DNA of 64,000 nt from Thereva unica (GCA_949987705.1 OX465283.1:9218207-9282206); one strand, 5' to 3'. Counted from the first letter of the stretch, positions 24,050 through 36,168 are shown. A program made the numbers and translations. The notes: generated by a model not told the origin, from the letters alone.

Positions 24050-25000
24050 AGGCCAGTTAGATATTTTTGGATCCATGCTTCAAGGTGTCGCATTTAGTCC
24101 CAGTGAAGGAAAATTTTCGGGATTCTTCTTCAGGGAGGGCAGTCTGAGCCCGTAAACCTAGGGATGTAGTACGTTGAGATCACTCCTTCATTGGGAGATC
24201 TCCTGCGGAAGTAAGGGCACCTAATCGGAGAGGCCACTCGAAAAAATGACCGCTTTCAGAAGACGGAGTGACGCAGCCCGAAAACGTTTTATGCGATATC
24301 TGGAAACAGGCTACTCCCATGTAGAGGCTGGTAGGGTCTGCGAGGAGGAAAGAGATACCGATTTTCTTAATAAGAAGGGGGTTAGATCATCTGGTTGCTC
24401 TCTAGAGCATAATAACCATATGGTTTGAAAAGCCTTCAGAAAAGTCGGACGCACACATAATGAAGTCTAGAATAACTGCAAAGCTGATTTTCTGTCAAGT
24501 AGCGGAAAGTGTCAGAACTGGCGTACTTGCGACTAGCAATCCGGAGATTCTTCTGACCACGAACCAACTAGTTACCGTGCAAGGAAGTCTTCTGGTGGCA
24601 GTAGCCGGATTGTCTCAGGGTTCAGAACAGCCCTGGTCAGTTGGGGTCGGTGCGCCCTCTATGATGGGCCGCCTTAAGACTTGGAAGGAGCAAGCCTTGT
24701 TGCTGTAGACGGGAACAAGCTGCCGCGCCGCCTTTTTGTAATCGGATTCTTTGCGGCAACAACAGAAGACCCCACTGGCATTATGTTTAAAGAATAAAGG
24801 TTCAAAATAAGACCCTAAAGGTGTAGGAGTGGAGAATACTCCTCAAAGTGCATCGCATAAAATTCGCAGAGGTGAAGTTGTCAGGATGGTGAAAACTGCA
24901 ATTTTGGGCTGATGGAGAATGGAGAAGCCTCTTTTAACGAGAAGGTGACTCTCTCCACCATCTCAACCTTACTATCTGGGGAAAGCCCTAATGCCTAACC
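24050..25000 (+). pseudogene. R1/LOA-like LINE ORF1 copy
   Basis: The plus strand encodes, with stops, SEGKFSGFF, RRSDAARKRFMRYLETG, EAGRVCEEERDTDF and, at 24460-24708, ESVRTGVLATSNPEILLTTN and QLVTVQGSLLVAVAG. The homologous 34-kb copy keeps the same order (AESVRNGLLATDYPETLL, QQLVTVQGRL). These are motifs of gag-like ORF1 proteins of R1/LOA-group elements, which package element RNA. Stops and frameshifts make it non-functional. Confidence 0.7.
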
Positions 25001-25169
25001 ATCGAAATCCTTATGGGGCCCCAGCTAATAAAGACTTGCAAAAGGGGAGATATAACCCCATAAGGAAATGGTAATACTCGAAAAAAGTGTTATCTAGGAC
25101 AAATGGAAATACAATTTATGTGAAGTGGGCGCCGAAAGACAATCTCGCTCCACCCTCAACAAGGGCTAG
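25001..25169 (+). repeat. LINE-associated shared block
   Basis: GGAAATACAATTTATGTGAA, GCGCCGAAAGACA and CAAGGGCTAGGG recur after the ORF1 copy at 34.9 kb and, inverted, beside that at 7.2 kb. It probably belongs to the LINE between ORF1 and ORF2. Confidence 0.55.
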
Positions 25170-25237
25170 GGTCGGCGTTGGTCGAACCAAAGACCTCTGG
25201 AATGGGAGTCGGGTGTCTTAAACACTAAGCAACGATG
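25170..25237 (-). repeat. tRNA-like SINE head (degenerate)
   Basis: On the minus strand GTTGCTTAGTGTTTAAGAC resembles a tRNA box A region and GGTTCGACCAAC a box B. The spacing and the intervening TCCCATTCCAGAGGTC match the head of the SINE at 51.7 kb (CTATCCCAGAGGTC). No recognisable body or tail follows. Confidence 0.5.
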
Positions 25238-25656
25238 ATAAAAATATTTTCTAGATCTCCTGTTAATGTTTTAGTGTCTGGTCTTGGTACGTTTACATGA
25301 CTGCCCCTCCAATATTGTCCGTAAAACTGAAAACGGGGGCTTAAATAGAGTAAACCGGTAAGAGTAAACAGAGTTCGATTATTATAAAGGCTGGTTTTTG
25401 TAACCTAAAAATGATTCTACAACTTCAACCAGTAAAAATTACCAAGAATTATCTTAAAATCCACCAATAAAACCCCTGACAACAAAATGTCATTTTTGAT
25501 CGTTTTCTTACACGCAAGCCCCGCCCCCCAGCAATCCAAAAATTTCCTTCTACAAAGTAATTCATGTGAAGTTGGCATTTTTCCACGAAAACTCATATAC
25601 ATAGGTATGTAAGTATATATTTTATTGTTTGCTCCTTTGAAGAGGTTTTATTTCTA

Positions 25657-26027
25657 GGATATGAATGAATTTTTAATTAAATTCGGTACTTGCTGTATTA
25701 TGCCAATTTCATAGCAGCCCCGAAATTCTCCTGTTACATGTGTCAGCATTTTTTTTCTTGTTCATAATATGGACATGAAAGGGTACACTTTTATTATCGG
25801 TTAACCTTTAGCTAAAACGTACTCTCCCATTCGGGGAAATAACCAGTATAATAAAGTTGTGCCCTTACACATCCTGATGGTATAAAAATGCGGATATAGT
25901 GGAGTGCTATGCGGTGTATATGTGTGTGGGGTGGGGGGATAGTTTTTACATGCATATATGTAGGTGTGTATGCATAAAACTGCGTAATCGACAAAATGAA
26001 AATTTAATTAAAAATTCATTCATGTCC
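25657..26027. repeat. Inverted-repeat unit of about 371 bp
   Basis: The left arm at 25657-25683 (GGATATGAATGAATTTTTAA, then TTAAATT) is repeated inverted at 26001-26027 with one mismatch. The interior is AT-rich with GTGTGTG and TATATG words and no frame. It resembles a small MITE; no target duplication is clear. Confidence 0.55.
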
Positions 26028-27601
26028 TTAGGAAGGACTTAGGAAGAAATATTGTAATAACCTTCATTGGTGGAATACATACATACATACATACATGCAT
26101 GAGCATGAAAAGAAAACTTGTTGAAATTCCCATGGCAGATGAGTGCGGGCTGAGATTTTCTAAATGTGATATTTGGAAATTATTTCGAAAGCCCTTTATT
26201 TAATGAAGATTTATATTAAAATCAAATAGGATTCCCGGAATCACAGAAGTAAATATTGACAAAGAATTACTGGAAGTCAAAAACATAAAGAAACCGAGAT
26301 AACACACACATATCCAAAAGCTGAAGTCGCACAGCACAGCTCCTGTTCTGCTCCCATTCATTACACCCGTTCTGGAAATCCCTCCGGTCGTATCACAGGC
26401 AGCCCATAGAGAGAGAGAGGAGCCGCACACATAAATCATTACCAGATCTTTCAATCTCCTGACATTCTAATTTAAATTAAACAAGTCAAAGCCAGCAAAT
26501 GTACATTCAGTAACAGTGAAGGACGACATTGAAATCCCTTTTTGCATATCCTTAGCACACATTCTCTAGCACAGAATACATGCGAGGCACACAGATCCTC
26601 CGCCCGACGCAGGAAGCCCCCCGCCCGAAGAACATTAAGCATTTCGAATTTACAGAATTCATAAATATTTTATCTAATCTTGCCGTTGCCTGGCCTCTTT
26701 CAATTATGGAAATCCGCCCCCGCCCCCCAGCAAGGACTTGATGAAATGAGTCCCTTGATCTTGGGGCCTAGATAAGTCGATTCCTTGAGGCACCAAATGG
26801 GCATAAATCTAGCGTCACATCAGTGTACGCAGGCCAAAGGAGCCCAGGACTCTCTCTCTATGGCTGGAACCTTTCAATTCATGTATTCCGATCGATAATT
26901 TAAAAATTATCCTTGCTATTCACGTCGAACGGGTTAACCCTTATCACGCAGCTTTGCCTGCCGAAGGACTTCCTTGATTCTCTGTTCGGGGATATTCTCA
27001 GATTGATTCCCATAAGAATGCGAAGAGCCCTTTTTTCCCACACACAAAAAAAGGAGCCAACTTTATCCTGGCTCCTTTTCACTTTTATTTTTATTTATTT
27101 TTATTTTTTTTTATTTATTTTTTTTTTTATCCAGGAAATTATTTTCCAGGTGTTGAACTCTTGTTGATTTCGTTGTTAGCTAAACGAAATATGGATGAAG
27201 ACCAAATTTGACTTCTCACGCATGAAGGATTTACTTACTTCCTCCCGGTCCCAGTCTCGACCCCCACACGACGAATGTCCTTTGGGGTGAGTTTTACAGG
27301 AAGTACAATTTTTTTCCCCATGTTATTTTTAGAAAAATTCTTTAAGGACTCTCCTATCTAAATTATTGACACGAGGGCGGGGAACATGTATTAGTTATTT
27401 TCTCAACAAAACTTCACGTCCTTAAAGCGTGTCGAACGTCGTCGTCCACTTTCATCTTGATTTTGAAGCTCCTCCGAAACTTTTTATAAATAAATTATTT
27501 CTGCTCTAATAAGCATACAAAAAAAAGGTAGGTATATCCCCAACGGAAGGGAAGCTACCCCGGAACTAGAACGCAATTCCTTGTGATAATAAATTAAAAT
27601 G
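26028..27601. other. No gene seen; simple repeats
   Basis: A (CATA)n microsatellite lies at 26079-26099 and a T-rich tract (TTTTATTTATTT) at 27080-27135. Frames at 26200-26454 and 26900-27167 are low-complexity or domain-free. The rest appears unique. Confidence 0.4.
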
Positions 27602-27670
27602 AGAGCTCGGTAGCCTGCTGTTAAGACAGGACGTCCATTCTAGGAGCTGTGGGTTCGATCTCCACTCACA
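27602..27670 (+). repeat. tRNA-like sequence (SINE head or tRNA relic)
   Basis: CTCGGTAGCCTGCTGTTAAG (box A-like; CTCGGTAGCCT is identical to the SINE head at 51.7 kb) is followed 30 bases later by GTGGGTTCGATCTCCAC, a box B with a T-stem. The anticodon arm does not fold cleanly, so this is probably a SINE remnant. Confidence 0.5.
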
Positions 27671-28379
27671 AACAGCCCCGCGTAGTCAATGGTTACCTCT
27701 TCAAAGGAAATCTCCTGTCGCTTTTGAAAATTTGATATGATCAAAATATTTTTACGCATTTTTTTTTTACCTTTTGATTATCGAATTTTCAGGAAACAAA
27801 AGGAACTGTCAGGACTTCGGGGGAGTACATTCGATTTTTTTATTTAATGCATTTAATGAAGTACGGTGGTATTATGATAGCAGTATAGGAAAATGAAAAT
27901 TATTAACTTTTTATCACAAAAACAAGAAAAGGAACATGAGTCCTTTAAGCCCATAGGACTTGTTTCAAGACTGCTTTTGGCTGATCAGGTAGGGTCTAGA
28001 ATATAAACTTTGTTTTGGTGGAAGTCCTTGAAGACTTTTCTCTACTGCTTCCGTAAACACAGTCTCCACTGGAATAAAATTTTGTGGCGAGTTTCTTCTA
28101 TTGTTTTGCCGTTGTCAAGGTTAATATGTAGCTTAAAAACTCTAATCCTGTCTTATGACTTCATTGTAATTCAGTAATGTAAAGAGAGTTTAAGTATAAA
28201 GATGTTAAGTCCTATTTTATAGCAGAAAAGGGCAGGAGTTAGTCTTTAAATCAGTTAAGGTATTTTAAAGAGGTTCAGATTCCAGGAATCGCTAGTTTTT
28301 AGACAGTTGACTCCTTTTTTTATGTGGAAATACCAGGCTTAAGTAGGAGTCACTCTTTGTACTATCAGTCATTCAAACC

Positions 28380-28560
28380 CTAGCAAAAATGAAACTCGCC
28401 CGCACCTAGCATGCAGCTGTTACGCTGTAGTTTGCACTAGCATGCACGCTTGAGTACATATAAGACTCGGTTGTACCTAGCAGGCAGATTCATTGGCACA
28501 GGCATGTACCCTCCCGCCACAGGTATTCACTTTTCTAGACAAAAGGACACAAAATTGGGG
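28380..28560 (+). repeat. Dispersed CTAGCATGC-rich repeat
   Basis: Internal copies of CCTAGCATGCAG, ACTAGCATGCACG and CCTAGCAGGCAG occur here. Related words (GCTAGCACGCA, CGCCCGCCACAGGCACG, CCTAGCATCCAC) flank the 5S-like copy at 32.2-32.6 kb, and the TTTTCTAGAC segment matches 22437. It seems to be a 5S-less part of that repeat. Confidence 0.45.
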
Positions 28561-28749
28561 CTCTAACTACCAATATTCCGGGGGAAGCTGAACTAGGTAC
28601 TTTGCTTCGTCGTTGCACGGTATAAGCTATCTAATGAAGAAGCTTTCTTTTCAACCTTTGATGCAGCGCATACCCACACTTATAGGGAAAAAGCATAGTA
28701 GTATATCTATTGTGGTCCGGACCATATATTTTTTAATATTGCGCAATCA

Positions 28750-28905
28750 AGCTTTTCGTTTATGTCGTGGGCTGAAGCTTTTGCGGTTTGTGCCTTGGAA
28801 ACGTTTTGCAGTTTGGTAAGCTTTTTTGGAGTTCCTTTGCGCTACATGTGTGAGACCAGTTGAACTTCGCTCTAGTGTGCATTGGGTGGGCTTTCATGAT
28901 GTGCT
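28750..28905 (-). repeat. Dispersed repeat, inverted relative to 8.3 kb
   Basis: The reverse complement of 28845-28905 matches 8330-8392 (AAGCCCACCCAATGCACACT, a CAAAGCTCAACT-like segment, TCACACA). The adjoining GCTTTTGCGGTTTGTGCCTT resembles sequence near 43180. Confidence 0.5.
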
Positions 28906-29229
28906 ACTTGCAGCTGTGTAGCTGGCTGCCTGTATAGCTGCCCGCTTGAGAGTTTTAATTTAATTTATAATTTTATATATTTCGTAAAAATTGAGGCAAC
29001 TATACAGGTGGACCAGGCATTCAGCTAAACGCCTAGACTAGTTGATATGTATGGGGGAAACGAACGAGGAGGAAACACTGGTTCACGTCTAGGATATAAA
29101 CTTTTCATGGATTTTTTTTGTGGAAATCCTGGGTAAACGTCCAGCTTTATCTGAGAGCATCCATTAAGCAGCTAGGTTCTGGAAGATTTAAAACAAGACA
29201 CTGATAAGCTTACTAGCTTCTACAAGTTG

Positions 29230-29690
29230 GCTTCACACTTTCACCACAGTCGTTTTAGCTTTCACCAAAATAAAAGCTTTTAGAGCATAAATGAAAACTT
29301 TTAGCCTTTTATAAAAAAGCTTAAATAAAGGCTTAAACAAAACTCTTAAAGCATAAACAAAAGCTTTTAAAGCTTATATAACTAAAGTTCAATAAAAACT
29401 TTTATTAACTCAAATAAAAGCTTTTGAAAGCTGAAATAAAAGCTTTTAAAAGCAGAAAAAAGCTTTTAAAAGCTCCAATCAAAGTTTTTAAAAGCTCTAA
29501 TAAAAGCTTTTAAAAGCTCAAATAAAAGATTTTAAAAGCACAAATAAAAGCTTTTGAAAGCTCAAATAAAAGCTTTTAAAACCTTTAAAGCTCTAATAAA
29601 AGCTTTTAAAGTTTAAACAAAAGGCTCTCAAAGTAAAACAAGAGCTTCTAAATCTTAAACAAAAGCTTTTAAAGGTTAAACAAAACCTGC
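29230..29690. repeat. AAAAGCTTTT satellite array 1
   Basis: About twenty units of roughly 20-22 bp, consensus near AATAAAAGCTTTTAAAAGCT, occur with variation. Each unit holds the palindrome AAAAGCTTTT. A few further units lie at 29920-30010. The same unit occurs inverted at 41040-41320. Confidence 0.85.
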
Positions 29691-30010
29691 ATTTTCGACG
29701 ATTTTCTGAAGGTTTTGACCCCGGCGTTTTGGAAAAGTGTAAGGGAGTCTTTCAAGGAGCCTATAATTTAAAAACGGTGACATTTTCAATATTTAATGGA
29801 ATAATGGCCTTTCTGGCGGGTTTGAAAAAATGGCTCCTTACTACCGAGCCCCTTAGAATTTCTTGGAGAACTGGTTTCTCCTGGATTCAGTAGATCCAGC
29901 CTTTTCGTGAGAGGTATCAAGCTCAAAAAAAACTTTTAAAACTTAAATAAATTATTTTAGAAGTTAAACAAAAGCTTTTTGAAGCTTAAACAAAAAGCTT
30001 TTGTGAAGTT

Positions 30011-32189
30011 TTGTGTCCAGACATTACAGCAGCATTATCATAGCACTGTCACCAACAATCTTGCAGATCCATTCAGTCCCTTTTTCTAGCTGCTTTAAGA
30101 TGAATTCCACAAGACTCTCTGTATCTTTTTAGTTTGTTTAAATAGAACGAAGGAGTTTCTTTAACTTGGACGGTTTATATTGACATATATTATTACTTCT
30201 CGTGATGCACTTGATCAAATGTCGAATCAAACATAAGACCCAATACTTGGCTTTATGAATACGCTGAAGTTCTAAAAGTGGCATCCTTTTCCTGTTCCTA
30301 TTGTTGGTACCTAGTATTTCTATGGCAATGTCATAAATTATAACTACGGACCCTCTCGCAAAAGCATGAATTATGAACGAAATTATTTTTCCTTTATATT
30401 TGTTTGTACTCTTACAAAATTTGTGAAGACCTAACGTGATTTTCCTTATTTCTAGTTACACAACAGCGCAATATTCGAGCTTCATTTTTACCAGAATCTC
30501 CTGGCCACAAAATCATGTTATGCCTGGAATTGAATTTGGAAAATCGTGTCTTGATATTTCCTGGAATTGTGCGAAATTGTCTGATTCTGGTTGATTTTCC
30601 GGGCACCACCAACCAGTATCCTCAATAGCCTCATCTCTAATTCTAGCCACAAATTCTATCCGGAATATTTCGCTTACTCAATGCACGTTTTCAGATCTTT
30701 TTTGTCGCTCACAAAAATACAGCAATTATTGGCAATCCTCTTAAGCCGCAGCTGTCGGAGTTCCATAGGCCCCAGAAAGTGGTACTTAGTAGAAGAGGAG
30801 CTGGAAAAAATGTACTTCCATCCGATGTACATCCACCCCCGGCAGAGATTCAATAAACAAAACTTAAAATAAATTTCCTATAACCATCGCAATATTGACG
30901 AATAGACAAATCAGGCTCTAAGCTTATAAAAGTCTCATGAATATTTAACAAAATCCAAAAAGCCTCCATCCCCCGCCCTTGGATATTTTCCGTGTTTTTT
31001 TTTGCCTTTTTATGGGGGGATGAATAGAGCCAAAAAACAGCCCCCGATTGAAAATTGTTTATTGAGGGAATCAGCCCGGGTCCGGGGGCTCCAGTAATCC
31101 CTGCCTTGTGTGATGTAGCTACATGACAGAGGGCTCCATGAAAATATTATTAATTTGAAGGATTTCATCCACTGAGGATTGCTCTCTCGCTGTAACGAGC
31201 ACTCCTTGCGGGAGTTAATGCCAGCTCCGGGGGCGTGTAAACAACCAGTGTAATTACTGGAGAACTTTTCATAGATTTGAAGATTAATTAATCCAGTTGC
31301 AGGGGAATTGCTCCTTTGCCTAGGCGTTCTATAATTATCCTTCAGTAATATGATTACGTCATCGTTTGGAAGCTGCGCAAAATCTGCAAGGATATTATAA
31401 ATACTGCTTAGCAAATTTCGAAAAGTCCGTGTTCGAAAGAACTAGCTCTCAAAGTAATTAAGACGAAACCCGAGGAATAGATAAACCATCTTCGAGAACT
31501 CGCTTCAATGTAATCAACTTCCCTTCAATTATCCTTCCAAGGACTTTACTTTACTGCACTGTAAAAAGCTGCCATTTCGTTGGTGTTCAATTTCATTCAC
31601 GGCATTAAGTTCAGCCTGTCTCGTGATATACTACAGCAGCACAAGGATTTGATTTTCCCTTGTAGTATTTTTCACCAATTACGACATTAAATTCGCAACA
31701 AATGCGCCATTGGCAAATGATACACGCGCTCCAAAGGCACACTGAGCAAAATGCAGGAATTGTTGTGACATGTGTCGGTGGAGACACGTCGATATCTCCA
31801 TAGATTGGAAAACCTCAAAATTACAGGAGTTTTAATGGCGCTCGACATGATATCCTTGTGCCATATGCAGGATATCTTCATTGTGAAATGGTTCGGCTAT
31901 AAGTTTCACATCCTTCGACATGTCGAATGTAAATGTGGAGTAAGGATGATTCTTGCAGGGAATGTAGCAGAAGGATTCGTTCTATTGCATTACGCTCGGA
32001 GATTTTAGTTGGGTTTCAAATTTCGAAGTTGGCGTTCTAATTTGGTTTTGCAGAAAATATTAATGGAAGTGGCATTTGGCATATTCTTTTTTTAAATTCA
32101 TCGTTTTTGCTGGTATGTGATCAAGTGGTGTTCGATAGTACTACGATATACGTACACATTTCCATCCGATTAAAAATAATTTAGTGGTT
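30011..32189. other. No gene seen
   Basis: Frames at 30591-30872 (plus) and 31010-31414 (minus) lack domains, and I regard them as chance. No repeat family is recognised. Confidence 0.4.
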
Positions 32190-32363
32190 AATTTTCTTAT
32201 TAGCACGCACGCGCCCACAGCTAGCACGCATAGCGAGCAAATAGGCATGCCACAAAAGTACGCAAGCTTCCACCACATCCATACACGCCCGCCACAGGCA
32301 CGAAAAACTAAAAATTCAGGCACGAACATTAATAAATGCATCCGCATTGGCATAGACCATTCC

Positions 32364-32478
32364 AAACGCGAGTATTGTTATACCAAGCAGTCCCCCACCT
32401 AAGCACTAAACACTTTCAATGCTGCTTGACCTACGCTATCGAACGGGAACCGCTGTACTGAGTATGCTATTGGCACCC
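32364..32478 (-). repeat. 5S-rRNA-like repeat, copy 4
   Basis: The minus strand carries AGCGGTTCCCGTTCGATAGC, GGTCAAGCAGCATTG, a degenerate GTTTAGTGCTTAGGTGGGGG segment and ACTGCTTGGTATAACAATAC. The sequence on its 5' side (TCCTATACAATTTTTTAAA on plus) recurs beside the 63.1-kb copy as TCCTATACAATTTCTTAAA. Confidence 0.8.
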
Positions 32479-32949
32479 TTTATGTTAACCAATATAATTG
32501 CCCTTTTTCTTGGTCCTATACAATTTTTTAAAGCCGTATAGGGGTTTTCCTTCATGGTGGCATTGTTCATGCGAGTTTTATTCTCGAGTAAAAATAAATC
32601 GCCCGTACCTAGCATCCACACTCTCAACCCAAGGTTTTTGAAGGGTTTTCCTTGCCTAGATATTCGTTCCAGCATTGACGTGATGAACATTGTACCCTAT
32701 CGGTTGGCCAAAGATGGACGTTTACACCTAATATCTTTCTTCAAAGCATCAACTTGCTTAGAATAACGATAAACATCACCTAGGTTAATCTTTTAAAGAA
32801 AAGTCACTCTGTACCAAATTTTGTAGACCATGGTATATCCCAGATGTTCCTACGGCCTCTCCAAACAACGCACACCCTGATGACCTCCTTGTGGAACTAA
32901 TAGAGCTCCTCAACCAAAGTATGCATCGTCTTTGTTAAGTCTGGGCTTC

Positions 32950-33045
32950 TGATAGAGTATGCCACTCAGTTGATCCTTCCGATTTTTCTTTATGGATCGG
33001 AAACCTGGACACTGCTCAAACCGGACGCCAACAAGCTTGAGTAAG
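32950..33045 (+). mobile_element. RTE-like RT C-terminal fragment
   Basis: The plus strand encodes ATQLILPIFLYGSETWTLLK followed by PDANKLE. This matches the YGSETWTLxKAD..KLE motif after the RT palm of RTE-like LINEs. Nothing else of the element is joined. Confidence 0.8.
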
Positions 33046-33334
33046 ATGACGGATCAAAGAAAAAGAAAAAAAAAGAGATGCCACTAAGTTCTTTTCCCTA
33101 AAGTCCAAGCTACTGATATAAACTATGTGCCAAGTAGTGTACAAATTCTTTCTCCCCACACCATCTCTGTCCGCCCTGCTCCTTTCAGTAACTTCAAAAC
33201 TTTGCTGACGACGAGACTCTGTGTTGCTCCTAGGGCTTCGATAATGTAAGTCCGTATCCGACCATAACTTTGTGATCGTCAATTCATATCTTCACAATTT
33301 AGGGCTCTTATCTTCGCCCAGGCTACGGTATAGG

Positions 33335-33400
33335 AATGAGGAAAACTCGATTGTGGAACGACTCTCTACACTCCAGTATTCTATAACTCATAAAATCCAA
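33335..33400 (+). mobile_element. LINE family A fragment (C-terminal motif)
   Basis: AAAACTCGATTGTGGAACG and the following bases match the part of family A that encodes NRTTRLWNSLPQSVF at 16515 and 40378. The match covers only about 65 bases. Confidence 0.6.
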
Positions 33401-33739
33401 AACACCCACTCTTCAAAGTTGAACTCACTCGTGACGGTGTGACGTCAGTGTTGGCATGAGCCAATGTTAGTGCACCGGGGCTGGTGAGACGCCAATGCTG
33501 ATGCACCGAACTGTGAAAATAAGGATTTTATCTCTACTTTTTATAGCAATGAAGTTGGTCCTAGATGATTTATGATGAAAATTTTACCGACTAGTTTCAC
33601 CCAGGTTGTGTTCACATCCAAAGCTAAGAATTAAAAAGCTCACCTCACAGGTTCTTGTTTCGGATAAAGCTCACACACACACGACACTGGTTTTGAAGCA
33701 GCATAGCTCAACTACTGCAATCTGAGCCCGAAAACCGCT

Positions 33740-34905
33740 GTTAATTATGATGAGATCACTCCTACATTAAAAGAAGCCTCATTTGGGTGCAGGCTCCTTC
33801 TGCTTCATCGCGGAGGTGCCCCAAAAAGCGACCGCTATAAGAAGACGGGGTGGCGCAGCCCGAAAACATCTTAGGCAATTTCTGGAAGCTGTCTACTCCC
33901 TGTAGAGGATGCTAGCGGGGTCCTCGAGGAAGCGAGGCATACCGATTTTCCTCGAGAGCTTGAATGAAGGCTCCAGCCATACGATTTGAAAATCGAGCTG
34001 AAAAATATTCAGAAAAGAAGTCCGACGCGCCCATAACTAAGCATGGAACCGCTCCAAAGCGGACCTTCTGCTAAATGGCAGAAAGTGTCAGGAACGGCCT
34101 GCTTGCGACTGACTATCCGGAGACTCTTCTCATCACACAACAACTCGTTACTGTGCAAGGGAGGCTATTTGGAGGCGACAGAACCGCCCAGATTCTTAAT
34201 AGTTGCTGCGTGCACCCTGTGATGGGCTGCCGTAAGCCCTGGAAGAAGCAAGCCTTGTCCCTGTAGACAAGGACAAGCTAGTGCGAAGCCATGTTATGGG
34301 CGGATACTTCGCGGCGGCAACAGAAGATCCTACGGACATTATGTTGATAAGGATCTGCCCCTGAGGCTGTAGTAGTAAAGAGTACTGCACAGAGTCACCG
34401 TCTACCATTCACCCAGATAGCGTTCTTTGTGGACCAAAAGTCTATTGACGAGGGGCCCAGATTGGCTACAAGTTGGGTTGGACACAGCTTTGGTTCAGGG
34501 CGGCATAAATGCCCATTAACAAAGCTGCCCCCAGCCCAACTTGGAATGTCGCCTCAGCGACCCCAAGGACCTGGTAAGCAACCGCGATCATTTTCGCTCC
34601 GTTCACCAAGAAAGCAGAAACCATTAGGTTACCAACTTAAGTCTGAATGTCAAGATGGTGGTAGGGAGAGCCTCTTTTAATGAGGCGGCTCTTTTCACGA
34701 ACTCAACATCCCCATTCGACATAAACCACCACATTACCTCCAAAGAGGGTAGTGCTGCTGGCAAAATGCCCAGAAGCAACTCTGGGAAGAAATGCTTGCA
34801 CCACCAAAACACATAATCCCCTAAAAAAGTGGTCGCTGCATCCAATATGAAGCTTGTCCAGCTTGTCACGTCAAGGCTGCGTCAGCAGTGCTCGAAAAAA
34901 GGTTT
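33740..34905 (+). pseudogene. R1/LOA-like LINE ORF1 copy
   Basis: This is the most complete of the three ORF1 copies. In order it encodes, with frame changes, an RRGGAARKHLRQFLEA-like start, ESVRNGLLATDYPETLLITQ, QLVTVQGRLFGGD, VMGGYFAAATEDPTDIM, VDQKSIDEGPRLATSWVGHS and FGSG. The last block corresponds to the RNA-binding region near the C-terminus of these gag-like proteins. Several stops are present. Confidence 0.7.
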
Positions 34906-35420
34906 TGACCATCGGAAATACAATTGAAAGCGTCGACCAAAGGGTGCCGAAAGACATTTCCGCTCCATCCTGAACTAGGGCTAGCGCCAAGAAAGAGGCT
35001 TCACTGAAGTCATCTCGTCCATACAGGTCAGCCTAACTTCTTAGCTGGTGAAAATAATCTAGAGGATGGCGGCAGTCTATCTAGTGAGATTAGGCCAGCA
35101 TGGACACAAAGACAGTTCAATGCCAATTGGTGAGAAAAGCCGATAAGCAAATGTATACCCAAGGTATAACAAGGGACACGATGAGGAAAGTGAGTGGAAG
35201 TGTTATCCATAACAAACAGTTTAGCGAACTAGCAAGTAGCAAGAGTCTACAATTATGCTCCCTGTCACCTCTTCTATGGAACATAATTGCAGACTCTTGC
35301 TCAAGTAGCTAGAAGATCTGGTTGGTATACCGATGGGTATGCCTCTTTGACTTTGCGAAAAAGATCACATTTCTGAAGATCAGTCGCTGACGATCTTCCA
35401 ATTGTATATCTGCATGACTA
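34906..35420 (+). mobile_element. R1/LOA-like LINE, ORF2 remnants
   Basis: After the shared block (CGTCGACCAAAGGGTGCCGA) the sequence encodes LSPLLWNIIADSC near 35255, the LSPLLWN motif of RT, and then a GYASLTL-like remnant of the YADD region. The endonuclease and most of the RT are missing, so this is an internally deleted LINE continuous with the ORF1 at 33740. Confidence 0.6.
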
Positions 35421-35559
35421 GGACGCCTTAACATTTAGGTATGGACTCTCGGGTAAGCTAGATACATCACGTTGAAGATAACATTAGGAAGACCAACCAA
35501 AATGGTAGGTTAGTAGTGTAGTAATAGTAGATAAAGCATTTCATCGGGATCATACAGAT

Positions 35560-35685
35560 GGCCCTATTCTGATTCTCACTTTCACGGCGAGTGACAATCC
35601 AAGACACATTTTCAAATAAAAAGTGTAATGTAAAATTGTGTCTTGGGTAGTCACTCGCCGTGAAAGTGAGAATCAGAATAGGGCC
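35560..35685. mobile_element. Foldback element with 53-bp arms
   Basis: The left arm 35560-35612 begins GGCCCTATTCTGATTCTCAC and the right arm 35632-35685 is its inverted copy, with about three differences and one indel. The loop is only 19 bases. Arms this similar point to recent origin or gene conversion. No frame is present and no clear target duplication is seen. Confidence 0.85.
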
Positions 35686-35689
35686 CAGA

Positions 35690-35810
35690 GTTAAGTAAAT
35701 CGTAACGTAACGCGTTTATGAATTGCGTTAAGAGTTGAGTTAAGAGTTAAATTAAGAATTCAGTTAAGAGATGAGTTAAGAGATGAACTTAGATAACTCG
35801 AGTTGATTTA
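35690..35810. repeat. GAGTTAAGA tandem repeat
   Basis: AGAGTTAAG, GAGTTAAGAG and variants repeat about nine times directly after the foldback. The two may form one composite unit. Confidence 0.8.
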
Positions 35811-36162
35811 GGACTCTGGAAGTTGGTAATCTCAACGCTGGATATATTGCATGATATATTTTGAAGTAAAAATTAAAACATATGCCTTGGTGATCTTATC
35901 GAGTTAAACCACAAAGAAAACAGTGCAAATATGTTTAGACAGATTTCAGATATTGAAATGCATGGGAATTAAAAGTGCTGATCGTACCACACTGACCAGA
36001 ATTGCGGCTGTTATGCTTTCAAAATAGTGAAAACTTTGACAGATTCGGAACGCCTGGTTGTGGGGGAAGATGTATGTCGTATACAGATCGTCTCAAAAGC
36101 CTATGATAGTTATGCAAGCATTCTCAAAATGTGTGTGACCAACAAGTATATAAGAACTCTCT
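35811..36162. other. No gene seen
   Basis: This is unique AT-rich sequence downstream of the first protease gene. No repeat or frame is recognised. Confidence 0.4.
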
Positions 36163-36168
36163 TTTATT
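36163..36168 (-). terminator. Polyadenylation signal AATAAA
   Basis: AATAAA on the minus strand lies 51 bp downstream of the stop codon of the protease gene, a normal distance. Confidence 0.6.

Noticed and set aside
31010..31414. 134-residue minus-strand frame
   Set aside because: No domain and no promoter or neighbour support.
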